Assembly (NCBI GenBank): GCA_029939965.1
Contig: JAOZRY010000058.1
Span: 1 to 11,449 of the forward strand
Source: Bacteroidales bacterium
GTDB lineage: Bacteria > Bacteroidota > Bacteroidia > Bacteroidales > 4484-276
Length of the DNA: 11,449 nt
Reading direction: 5' to 3'
The number at the start of each line of letters is the position of its first letter. The stretch's first letter is position 1. This document shows, one piece after another, positions 1-6,694 of the stretch. The translations under genes were made by a program, and so were the position numbers. Below the pieces are notes generated by a model, which was not told where the DNA came from, did no database searches, and saw only the letters and a list, made by a program, of their open reading frames with translations.

Positions 1-1
1 T

Positions 2-169
2 AAAACGGCTTTAAATGTTCTTAAGAAAAACTATGTTGAGGGGGTGAGAGGTGAGGTTGAGGTTAAGGGTGAGGTTGAGGTTAAGGTTGAGGTTGAGGTT
101 AAGGTTGAGGTTGAGGTTGAGGTTGAGGGGGAGGGAGAGGGAGAGGGAGAGGGAGAGGTTTCGGATTGA
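2..169 (+). CDS. Possible C-terminal end of an upstream gene with a Val-Glu/Val-Lys repeat tail
   Basis: The reading frame starting at base 2 is open from the window edge to a TGA at 167-169. It encodes about 15 ordinary-looking residues, then a tail of alternating Val-Glu and Val-Lys dipeptides that becomes Gly-Glu dipeptides. The tail comes from the hexanucleotide array at 52-159, whose unit is two codons long and so keeps this frame open, while frame 1 is full of TGA stops. The body of the protein lies outside the window, so no family can be named. Short repeat-derived tails at the ends of small Bacteroidota genes do occur, but the frame could also be open by chance in non-coding repeat DNA. 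Confidence is low. Confidence 0.25.
   Translation, partial: KTALNVLKKNYVEGVRGEVEVKGEVEVKVEVEVKVEVEVEVEGEGEGEGEGEVSD
52..159 (+). repeat. Hexanucleotide tandem array (TGAGGT/TAAGGT, then AGAGGG)
   Basis: Exactly 18 hexamers can be laid end to end. The first nine form three copies of an 18-base unit, TGAGGT TGAGGT TAAGGK. Four more TGAGGK units follow, then GGAGGG, three AGAGGG and a final AGAGGT. The top strand is almost free of C and is strongly G-rich, so strand asymmetry is extreme. There are no spacers, which rules out CRISPR. The pattern is that of a slippage-prone microsatellite. GGA-type repeats can form G-quadruplex or triplex structures in vitro, but any role here is inference. Confidence 0.93.
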
Positions 170-402
170 AGGCTTATCCTATTATTCGCAAGCATTTATT
201 AACAGCACAAAAAAATGTAATTAGTGCCTGCAAGAAAACTCCATATTTCAGGAAGTGTGTGTCAGAAATCGCTGAGATCGAGGCGGACGAAGTGTTGAAA
301 ATCAAGGAGTTTACTTTTGTAATGCGATGTGCAGAGCTTGCCGAAGTAACTGTTTTCAACACAAGTCCAACAATGATATCGGCGTTTTCTGGCGCACACT
401 AA
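166..402 (+). CDS. Unidentified short ORF (78 aa), doubtful
   Basis: A TTG-initiated frame directly after the hexamer array encodes 78 residues rich in Lys, Glu and Ala, with four Cys. It has no signal peptide or membrane segment, and I recognise no family. In its favour, the composition is that of a soluble protein. Against it, there is no ATG, no ribosome binding site and no conserved motif, and the opposite strand is also open over most of the same span (about 174-390). It may be a real small gene, a decayed fragment, or chance. I could not decide which strand, if either, is coding. Confidence 0.2.
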   Translation: MKAYPIIRKHLLTAQKNVISACKKTPYFRKCVSEIAEIEADEVLKIKEFTFVMRCAELAEVTVFNTSPTMISAFSGAH

Positions 403-697
403 TTACAAATTTCAAACTGTGAATCCATACCTTTATTTAATTATCGTTTTTGATTGTGATGATATTAATACTCAATTTTTTAAACTTAATGTACTGGAAT
501 TTAATACTTTTAGTCTGTGTTATGTTTTTTGGATACATAAATCTTTTGTTTTTTTTTATATTCAGGAATGTTGCACATTGTAGAATGAAAAATCCATCTT
601 TTTTTTGGATACTTTTGTTCACCAACTTATGGATGAAAATGATTGGTTTTTATTATCCCAAAAATTTGTTAAATATTTTATAAAACACAAAAGATTA
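403..697. other. AT-rich gene-free leader before the glucan operon
   Basis: This stretch is very AT-rich, with long T runs including eight T at 599-606. It contains only low-complexity hydrophobic or Lys/Asn-rich frames with no protein-like pattern. It probably holds the promoter and 5' untranslated leader of the cyclomaltodextrinase operon. I see no tRNA-like fold, no riboswitch that I recognise, and no clear operator palindrome. Confidence 0.6.
610..617 (+). promoter_or_regulatory. Candidate Bacteroidota -7 promoter element
   Basis: TACTTTTG at this site matches the Bacteroidota -7 consensus TAnnTTTG. It lies about 80 bases before the start of the cyclomaltodextrinase gene, which would give a 5' leader of roughly 75 bases. 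No TTTG-type -33 box sits at the expected 19-base spacing, so support rests on the -7 match alone. In DNA this AT-rich such a match can arise by chance. Confidence 0.25.
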
Positions 698-2569
698 ATG
701 AAACAAAAATATCGCTCAATAATAAATACCAGGACAATAGTTTCATTACTGTTTTTGGTATTTACCATTCAGGTTTTTTCGCAAAAAGTAAGCCTCGACA
801 GGGTAGAACCCCCATTTTGGTGGATAGGAATGAAAAGATCCCACCTTCAGCTTTTGGTGCATGGCGAAAATATTTCAATTACCGATCCTGTAATTTCATA
901 TACCGGAGTTCATTTGGTAAAATCCAATTCTGTTGAAAGTCCTAATTATTTGTTTTTAGATTTGGAGATTACCGAAGCAGCCCTGCCCGGGAAATTTGAA
1001 ATCAGTTTTTTGAAAGACAAAAAAATAGTTGCAAGTTACCCGTATGAACTTTTAGTAAGAGAATCAGGTTCAGCACAACGGAAGGGATTTGATGAGAGCG
1101 ACATTATTTACCTTATTTTTCCTGACAGATTTGTAAATGGCGATCCCTCCAACGACTCTCAGCCTGATATGCTCGAAAAAGCTAATCGCTCAATGCCCAA
1201 CTCACGGCATGGTGGCGACCTGCAGGGAGTGATGGATAAAATTGATTACATGCACGATTTGGGTATAACAACTTTATGGCTCAATCCGGTATTCGAAAAC
1301 AATCAACCAACATACTCTTATCATGGATATGCCATTTCTGATTTTTATAAAGTGGATCCACGCATGGGCACAAACAAAGATTTTAAAAAAGTGAACGATA
1401 TGCTTCATGCACAAGGCATGAAAGCGGTGATGGATATGGTATTTAATCATTGCGGTTCCGGGCATTGGTGGATGAACGACCTACCTTCCGAAGACTGGAT
1501 TCATCATTGGCCTGAGTTTACCCGCTCCAATTTTAGATCAGGAACTGTTTTTGATCCTTATGCTTCAGATTATGATCAGAAAAATTTTTATCAGGGGTGG
1601 TTTGATGTTAACATGCCCGACCTGAATCAGCGTAATAATTATTTGAATAATTATCTAATACAGAATAGTATTTGGTGGATTGAATATTCAGGATTAAATG
1701 GCATAAGAATGGACACTTATCCATATCCTTTTAAGGAACAAATGGCTGAGTGGGCTGAAAGGATAATGAGTGAATATCCTCATTTCTCGATTGTTGGCGA
1801 AGCCTGGATGGGGCAACCTGCATTGGTGGCTCCCTGGGAAAGCAGTCCGGGAATAAAAACAGGATATGAATCGCATTTGCCTTATGTTTTTGATTTCCCG
1901 ATGTATGATGCCATTGGGAGTGCCTTTAATGAAGGTGCAGGTTGGAGCTCGGGAATAATAAAGCTGTATGATGTACTTACCCAGGATTTCCTGTATGGCG
2001 ATGAAGTAAAAATTGTAACTTTTGCTGATAACCACGATGGAAACCGGCTTTTTACAAAACTTAATGAAAACAAGGACAGCCAGAAGCTGGCGATGACATT
2101 TTTGCTCACAGGCCGAGGTGTGCCACAATTGTATTATGGAACCGAAATACTAATGACTGGCGATGGTAGTGATGGCCATGGAAAAATGAGAAGAGATTTT
2201 CCAGGGGGCTGGTTTGATGATGAGCTTAACAAATTTGAAGCTTCTGATCGTACTGATGACGAAAATGAAGTTTTTAATCATATTTCAACCCTGGCAAAAT
2301 GGCGGAAAAATAATGATGTGATCCACACCGGCAAGCTAAAGCACTTTATTCCAAATAATGAATTGTATGTATATTTCAGGTACAACGAAAATGATTTGAT
2401 AATGATTGTTTTGAATAATCTTAACGAGGAACAGTTCCCGGATTTGCATCGCTACGCCGAAATGCTTGATGGTGTAAAGTCAGGAATAAATATTCTGGAT
2501 GGCAAAATATATAAACTCAACAACCTAAAGATTCCTGCCAAAGGAAGCTTGGTTCTTAAACTAAAATAA
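698..2569 (+). CDS. Secreted GH13 cyclomaltodextrinase/neopullulanase, SusA-like
   Basis: Hydrolyses alpha-1,4 bonds in cyclodextrins, maltodextrins or pullulan outside the cytoplasm (family knowledge). The protein is 623 aa from the ATG at 698. That start gives a signal peptide: basic N-terminus, hydrophobic core at about residues 14-26, and signal peptidase I cleavage near Ser28-Gln29, with no lipobox Cys. Residues 30-125 form the immunoglobulin-like cyclomaltodextrinase N-terminal domain (PPFWWIGM and LQLLVHGENI motifs). The GH13 barrel spans about 130-530 and a beta-sandwich C-terminal domain about 540-623. Catalytic residues are present: region I DMVFNH at 246-251, nucleophile Asp339 (GIRMD), acid/base Glu368 (VGEAW) and transition-state stabiliser Asp447 (ADNHD). 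It resembles Bacteroides SusA and Flavobacterium cyclomaltodextrinase, probably in or near subfamily GH13_46. It is the first gene of a tight block; the next starts 4 bases after its stop. The family call is firm, the exact substrate is not. Confidence 0.94.
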   Translation: MKQKYRSIINTRTIVSLLFLVFTIQVFSQKVSLDRVEPPFWWIGMKRSHLQLLVHGENISITDPVISYTGVHLVKSNSVESPNYLFLDLEITEAALPGKFEISFLKDKKIVASYPYELLVRESGSAQRKGFDESDIIYLIFPDRFVNGDPSNDSQPDMLEKANRSMPNSRHGGDLQGVMDKIDYMHDLGITTLWLNPVFENNQPTYSYHGYAISDFYKVDPRMGTNKDFKKVNDMLHAQGMKAVMDMVFNHCGSGHWWMNDLPSEDWIHHWPEFTRSNFRSGTVFDPYASDYDQKNFYQGWFDVNMPDLNQRNNYLNNYLIQNSIWWIEYSGLNGIRMDTYPYPFKEQMAEWAERIMSEYPHFSIVGEAWMGQPALVAPWESSPGIKTGYESHLPYVFDFPMYDAIGSAFNEGAGWSSGIIKLYDVLTQDFLYGDEVKIVTFADNHDGNRLFTKLNENKDSQKLAMTFLLTGRGVPQLYYGTEILMTGDGSDGHGKMRRDFPGGWFDDELNKFEASDRTDDENEVFNHISTLAKWRKNNDVIHTGKLKHFIPNNELYVYFRYNENDLIMIVLNNLNEEQFPDLHRYAEMLDGVKSGINILDGKIYKLNNLKIPAKGSLVLKLK

Positions 2570-2573
2570 CAAA

Positions 2574-4817
2574 ATGAAAAATTTAATTAATTACTTGGTT
2601 TTTTTAATTGCAATTATTTGGTGTGCTACTGGTGCAATGGCGCAACCCAACTTTCCTGAAGACGGTGAAGTTTTTAGGGATGACGTTGTAGGGCGTGTTG
2701 ATATTTTTATCCCACCTGATACCCTCGATTGGATATACAACAATCCTGACAGTAATATCGAATGGCACGCCACCTTTGTTTTCAACAATGGAACCATTAA
2801 CGATACTATCGAGAATATTGGGTTTCGTTTGCGTGGAAACACATCAAGGTATTCAGCCAAAAAATCATTTAAGGTATCGTTCAATACTTTCGAAAGTGGT
2901 CGCAAATATCATGGACTCGAAAAGATGAATCTCAATGGCGAGCACAACGACCCATCGGTGGCACGCTCAAAAGTAAATTGGGATTTATGTCGCAGTGCCG
3001 GTATTCCTGCACCGAGGTCTAATTATTTGAGGTTGTACATCAACAACAATTACCATGGGCTTTATATTAATGTTGAGCATATCGACGAAGAGTTTGTGGA
3101 CGAAAGATATGGTAATCAGGATGGTAATTTGTTTAAATGTTTGTGGCCTGCCGACTTAAATTATTTGGGCAGCGACCCAGATCTGTATAAATTTGAGCAG
3201 GGCGACCGAAGGGCTTATGCACTTAAAACCAATACTGAGCTTGATGATTATTCTGATTTCGCCCACTTTATTGATGTATTAAACAATACTCCAATCGATG
3301 ATCTGCCATGTGAGCTGGAAAAGGTTTTTAATGTGCAGGATTATCTCAAAATAATGGCCATGGATGTGTTTACTGCAAACTGGGATGGGTACATTTTTAA
3401 TAAAAATAATTTTTATCTGTACCACAACTCCGAAAGTGATAAGTTCGAATTTATTCCTTACGATTTGGATAATACATACGGAATTGATTGGTTTAGTGTG
3501 GATTGGGCTACAAGAGATATTTATAATTGGGACAAAGAGGGAGAGTACAGGCCGCTTTATGAGCGATTGATGGAGGTTCAGAAATACCGCGACTGGTATT
3601 CGTGGCATTTTACACATATCCTCGAAATTATGAATCCCGATATTTGTTTTGACCGACTTGATGAGATCAGGGATATGATTTACCCATACATTCAGAATGA
3701 TCCGTTTTATCCATTGGATTATGGTTATACTCCTCAGGATTTTCTCGACTCTTATGAGGAGGGGATAGGTGCACATGTTCCTTATGGGTTAAAAGATTAT
3801 ATTACTACAAGATTTAATTCGGCCAATCAGCAACTGGACGTAAATAACATTCAACCTATTCTCAATTATTTAAAAATATCACACACCGGTCCGGGAGGTG
3901 TATTTGATGTTTCAGTATATGCTTTTGATGATGAGGATAATTTATCCGTCGATCTGCTTTTTAATCTTAATAATTCAGGGTGGGAAAATATGGCGATGAC
4001 CTATGAAGACGAAGATAAATTTGTAGGTCAGGTTGAACTACCCTCTGGTGAGTCCGAAATATCTGTCCAAATGCAGGCCACCGATATTTCGGGGAATACT
4101 ACCATATATCCCTGCGATCCAATCAACATGAGTATCTATCCTGCTGATATTTACGCTTTGTACATCAACGAATTTCTGGCCAGCAATCAAACCATAAATA
4201 CTGACGAAGCAGGAGAGTTTGATGATTGGCTTGAAGTATATAATGCCGGTGATGTACCAGTTTGGTTGGGCGACAAATATTTAAGCGACAATCTAACCAA
4301 TCCTGATAAATGGCAGTTTCCTGATTATTACATCCAACCACAGGAATTCCTTTTAGTTTGGTGCGATAATGATGAAGAACAAGGCTCATTTCATACCAAT
4401 TTCAAAATTTCGAAAAATGGTGAAGAGCTTGGGATTTTCGATAACGAATCTACGGGCTTTGCCACCATCGACTCCATTATTTTTGGCGAGCAACAAACCG
4501 ATATTTCATTTGGGCGCGATCCTGATGCCGGTGTCGAATGGATTTTATACTACAGTCCAACACCCGGAATTAGCAACATGCTAAGTGCATCAACAGATTT
4601 TTTGACTAAAAAACACAAGCTGGTTGTCTATCCAAATCCTGTGAAAGGAAACGTAATTTATTTGAACAAAAAGTTGGATATTGAAATCCATTCTATTACA
4701 GGGCAAAGGCTTATTAGCCGGGAAGCAACCGAGCAAATATTAGTGGAAGCTTTGCCGCCGGGATTGTATTTTATCAGAACCAACCGGGGAGAAGTTTTAA
4801 AATTTATAAAACAATAA
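2574..4817 (+). CDS. Exported CotH-kinase protein with lamin-tail and T9SS sorting domains
   Basis: A 747-aa protein with a signal peptide (about 1-23, ending AMA before Gln-Pro). Residues about 35-410 are a CotH domain, an atypical protein-kinase fold; CotH of Bacillus phosphorylates a spore coat protein. Visible hallmarks are FRLRGNTS at 84-91 followed by KKSFK at 96-100, the catalytic-loop-like NWDGY (Asp271) with Asn278/Asn279, and PYDLDNTYG, whose Asp297 matches the metal-binding Asp. Residues about 430-520 look like an immunoglobulin-type module. About 528-668 is a lamin-tail domain (INEFLASN, DDWLEVYN, GISN). Residues 682-747 are a type A T9SS sorting domain opening VVYPNP and ending in basic residues, so the protein should be surface-bound or released. 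It begins 4 bases after the cyclomaltodextrinase stop, which implies cotranscription. Domain calls are firm. Kinase activity, its target and any role in glucan use are unknown. Confidence 0.92.
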   Translation: MKNLINYLVFLIAIIWCATGAMAQPNFPEDGEVFRDDVVGRVDIFIPPDTLDWIYNNPDSNIEWHATFVFNNGTINDTIENIGFRLRGNTSRYSAKKSFKVSFNTFESGRKYHGLEKMNLNGEHNDPSVARSKVNWDLCRSAGIPAPRSNYLRLYINNNYHGLYINVEHIDEEFVDERYGNQDGNLFKCLWPADLNYLGSDPDLYKFEQGDRRAYALKTNTELDDYSDFAHFIDVLNNTPIDDLPCELEKVFNVQDYLKIMAMDVFTANWDGYIFNKNNFYLYHNSESDKFEFIPYDLDNTYGIDWFSVDWATRDIYNWDKEGEYRPLYERLMEVQKYRDWYSWHFTHILEIMNPDICFDRLDEIRDMIYPYIQNDPFYPLDYGYTPQDFLDSYEEGIGAHVPYGLKDYITTRFNSANQQLDVNNIQPILNYLKISHTGPGGVFDVSVYAFDDEDNLSVDLLFNLNNSGWENMAMTYEDEDKFVGQVELPSGESEISVQMQATDISGNTTIYPCDPINMSIYPADIYALYINEFLASNQTINTDEAGEFDDWLEVYNAGDVPVWLGDKYLSDNLTNPDKWQFPDYYIQPQEFLLVWCDNDEEQGSFHTNFKISKNGEELGIFDNESTGFATIDSIIFGEQQTDISFGRDPDAGVEWILYYSPTPGISNMLSASTDFLTKKHKLVVYPNPVKGNVIYLNKKLDIEIHSITGQRLISREATEQILVEALPPGLYFIRTNRGEVLKFIKQ

Positions 4818-4843
4818 TTTCATAATATATTTCATCAAAGCGT

Positions 4844-6085
4844 ATGTTACCTTTTCAAAAGAAATTAACGGATAGTTTTTATGTAGTACTGGGGCTTCCT
4901 GCTACTGCAATGGGTTTTGGATTATCAATACAGATAGCTGTACTAAGCTGGATATTGCGTACCCAATACAATCTCGACATCCATGAGATTGGTATTGTGT
5001 GGGCTGCCGGGCCTATTGCAGGTATTATCGGGCAGCCAATTGTAGGTCTAATCAGCGATGGCGTTTGGTTTTGGGGTGGCCGCCGCCGGCCATTTATTTT
5101 TATTGGCGGAGTTTTAGCCGCCCTCTCCATTTTTGCCTTGCCCTACATTGGGCTTATAAACGAAACTCTTGGTATTGGCAGCATTATGGCAGTAGCCATA
5201 ACTGTTGCACTTACACTCGATCTTTCCATCAACATTAGTTTTAACCCTACCCGGGCAATAATTGCAGATGTTACTCCCAATGGCGAACCGCGAACAAAAG
5301 GCTACACGTGGATGCAGGCTATTTCCAACTTTTTTGGTGCAGGTGCGTATCTGATCGCTGCACTTGTGGGTAATTTCGAATTAATTTTTATTGGCGTGGG
5401 AGTAGTGTTCTTGTTCTCAATTGTCCCCATGCTATTTATCGAAGAGCCCAAAAGTCTGGTTTCGGTTGAAGATGCTGATGGAGAGGCTACCAAAACTGAT
5501 TGGGGCGAACTTTTTAAAATATATTTTGCTCATTCATTTTCGTGGCTCGGAATTCAAACCATGTTTATTTACTCATTTGCGTTTTTTGAGCAGCGATTTC
5601 AAACCAACGATGCCGCCTATCTTGGTAGCATAATTGGTTGGTCGTTTTTTATTTTGAATGCTGCCGGAGCAGTTTTTCCAATTATTTTTCTGGAGCCGCT
5701 TTCCAAGAAAATAGGTAAAGTGAAAACACATACAATCTCCGTAGCATCTATGGCGGTGGGGTATTTTATGATTGTGTGGCTTGTAAAAGATACCCTGACC
5801 ATGTACCTGATTTTTATTTTGCTAAGTGTAGGTTGGGCTGCTGTGGTAAGCTTACCTTTTGCCATCATGACCGAGGAAGTAAATAAAATGAAGATGGGGT
5901 TTTTTATGGGAATTTTCAATTTGTCGGTGGTTATTCCGCAGCTTGCCGCAAGTTTTATTTTGGGAAGTGTGATTCAGAATGCTGAAAGCAAAACCATCAT
6001 TTATTGGATAAGTGCTATTTCGCTCGCTATTTCGGCAGCATTATGGATTTTGGTAAAAGAGAAAAGTGCTAAATGTAAAAAATGA
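4844..6085 (+). CDS. MFS sugar transporter, SLC45/GPH (sucrose/maltose symporter) type
   Basis: An inner-membrane carrier of 413 aa with about 12 hydrophobic segments, the normal size for the major facilitator superfamily. Family-specific marks are the loop 2-3 motif GGRRRPFIF (Arg80-Arg82), typical of sucrose and maltose proton symporters, and the TM4 region Asp126-x3-Asn130-x3-Pro134-x-Arg136, matching the D...N...P.RA signature of SLC45 and plant SUC proteins. By context it should import maltose, glucose or another product of the flanking glycosidases by proton symport. Its start is 26 bases after the CotH gene, and its stop overlaps the next gene start by 4 bases (ATGA), which implies cotranscription and possible translational coupling. 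The start at 4844 gives a complete first membrane segment without an extra tail. The substrate is inferred from neighbours. Confidence 0.88.
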   Translation: MLPFQKKLTDSFYVVLGLPATAMGFGLSIQIAVLSWILRTQYNLDIHEIGIVWAAGPIAGIIGQPIVGLISDGVWFWGGRRRPFIFIGGVLAALSIFALPYIGLINETLGIGSIMAVAITVALTLDLSINISFNPTRAIIADVTPNGEPRTKGYTWMQAISNFFGAGAYLIAALVGNFELIFIGVGVVFLFSIVPMLFIEEPKSLVSVEDADGEATKTDWGELFKIYFAHSFSWLGIQTMFIYSFAFFEQRFQTNDAAYLGSIIGWSFFILNAAGAVFPIIFLEPLSKKIGKVKTHTISVASMAVGYFMIVWLVKDTLTMYLIFILLSVGWAAVVSLPFAIMTEEVNKMKMGFFMGIFNLSVVIPQLAASFILGSVIQNAESKTIIYWISAISLAISAALWILVKEKSAKCKK

Positions 6086-6591
6086 TAAGGCCAGTAATAA
6101 AGATAGAACTTGAACCCATTGATTGGATAATCGAAATAATTGCCTTTATTGGTCTTTTGTTGTTAGTTGCACTTCCGGTATACTATTACAACAATCTCCC
6201 CAATGTTATTCCACAACATTATAATTTGATTGGAGAGCCGGACGGAATTGGAGGAAAAGGAAAAATTTGGTTAGTGCCGGTAACAGGCCTGATAATATAT
6301 GTAGGGTTGTTACTGCTAAATAAATCCCCTCATATTTTTAACTATCCAAAAAAAATTACACCCGAAAACGCTAAAAGTCAGTATCGGAGTGCGATAAGAT
6401 TAATCCGGTTACTGAAGGCAATTATTGTTTGTGTTTTTTGCTATATATCTTATGTAACCATCCTTACTGCTTTACAAAAACAAGATGGATTACCAAATTA
6501 CTTTGCACCTGCTTTTATCATCCTGATTTTTGGAATTATCGGATTTTATCTATTCAAAACCTCGGTAATTAATACCAAAAAGCAACCATGA
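6082..6591 (+). CDS. Small DUF1648 membrane protein
   Basis: A 169-aa protein with four hydrophobic segments (about residues 16-36, 66-82, 110-130 and 140-160). Between the first two lies the DUF1648 signature: LPNVIPQHYNLIGEPDG at about 39-55, followed by a Gly-Lys-Gly turn. In this family the segment reads approximately LP..IPTHFN..G.PDG. DUF1648 proteins have no established biochemical function; some resemble parts of SdpI-type immunity proteins. The ATG overlaps the stop of the sugar transporter gene, so the two are probably translated together, which raises the possibility of an accessory role for the carrier (inference only). A 103-base gap follows before the GH31 gene. The family call is fairly firm, the function is unknown. 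Confidence 0.8.
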   Translation: MIRPVIKIELEPIDWIIEIIAFIGLLLLVALPVYYYNNLPNVIPQHYNLIGEPDGIGGKGKIWLVPVTGLIIYVGLLLLNKSPHIFNYPKKITPENAKSQYRSAIRLIRLLKAIIVCVFCYISYVTILTALQKQDGLPNYFAPAFIILIFGIIGFYLFKTSVINTKKQP

Positions 6592-6623
6592 TATTTCATG
6601 TAAAATATTGTATGTCTTATTAA

Positions 6624-6650
6624 ATATTGAAGGAGATTAAGAAAGATTGA
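6624..6650 (+). repeat. Degenerate purine-rich spacer element, copy 1
   Basis: In the gap before the GH31 gene, an ATATTGAAGGAG segment followed by purine-rich GATT/AAGA sequence ends in GATTGA. It closely resembles the segment at 9296-9324 before the next gene. It contains AGGAG, but this lies more than 55 bases from the likely ATG at 6695 and so is not a ribosome binding site for it. It is probably a low-complexity intergenic repeat. Confidence 0.4.
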
Positions 6651-6694
6651 GAGAGTTGATTCAATATCTCATTCAATCTACAAAACCAATGATT

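Noticed and set aside
52..159. CRISPR array
   Set aside because: The repeat units are six bases long and contiguous, with no spacers and no cas genes nearby.
450..683. Hydrophobic 77-aa ORF before the operon
   Set aside because: Its composition is explained by T-rich DNA, it has no family resemblance, and it runs through the likely promoter region.
605..697. N-terminal extension of the cyclomaltodextrinase frame by 31 codons
   Set aside because: It would place a polar stretch before a clear signal peptide that begins at the ATG at 698, and it overlaps the candidate promoter element at 610-617.
1694..2128. 144-aa ORF on the minus strand
   Set aside because: It lies wholly inside the well-supported GH13 gene, has no recognisable domain, and is a shadow of that coding frame.
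3279..3776. 165-aa ORF on the minus strand
   Set aside because: It lies inside the CotH domain, whose motifs are read on the plus strand, and the minus-strand protein has no family pattern.
6647..6694. TTG start with an upstream AGGAG for the GH31 gene
   Set aside because: Shine-Dalgarno use is weak in Bacteroidota. The ATG at 6695 gives the expected short basic N-terminus before the hydrophobic segment, and the extra residues lie in repeat-like spacer DNA.
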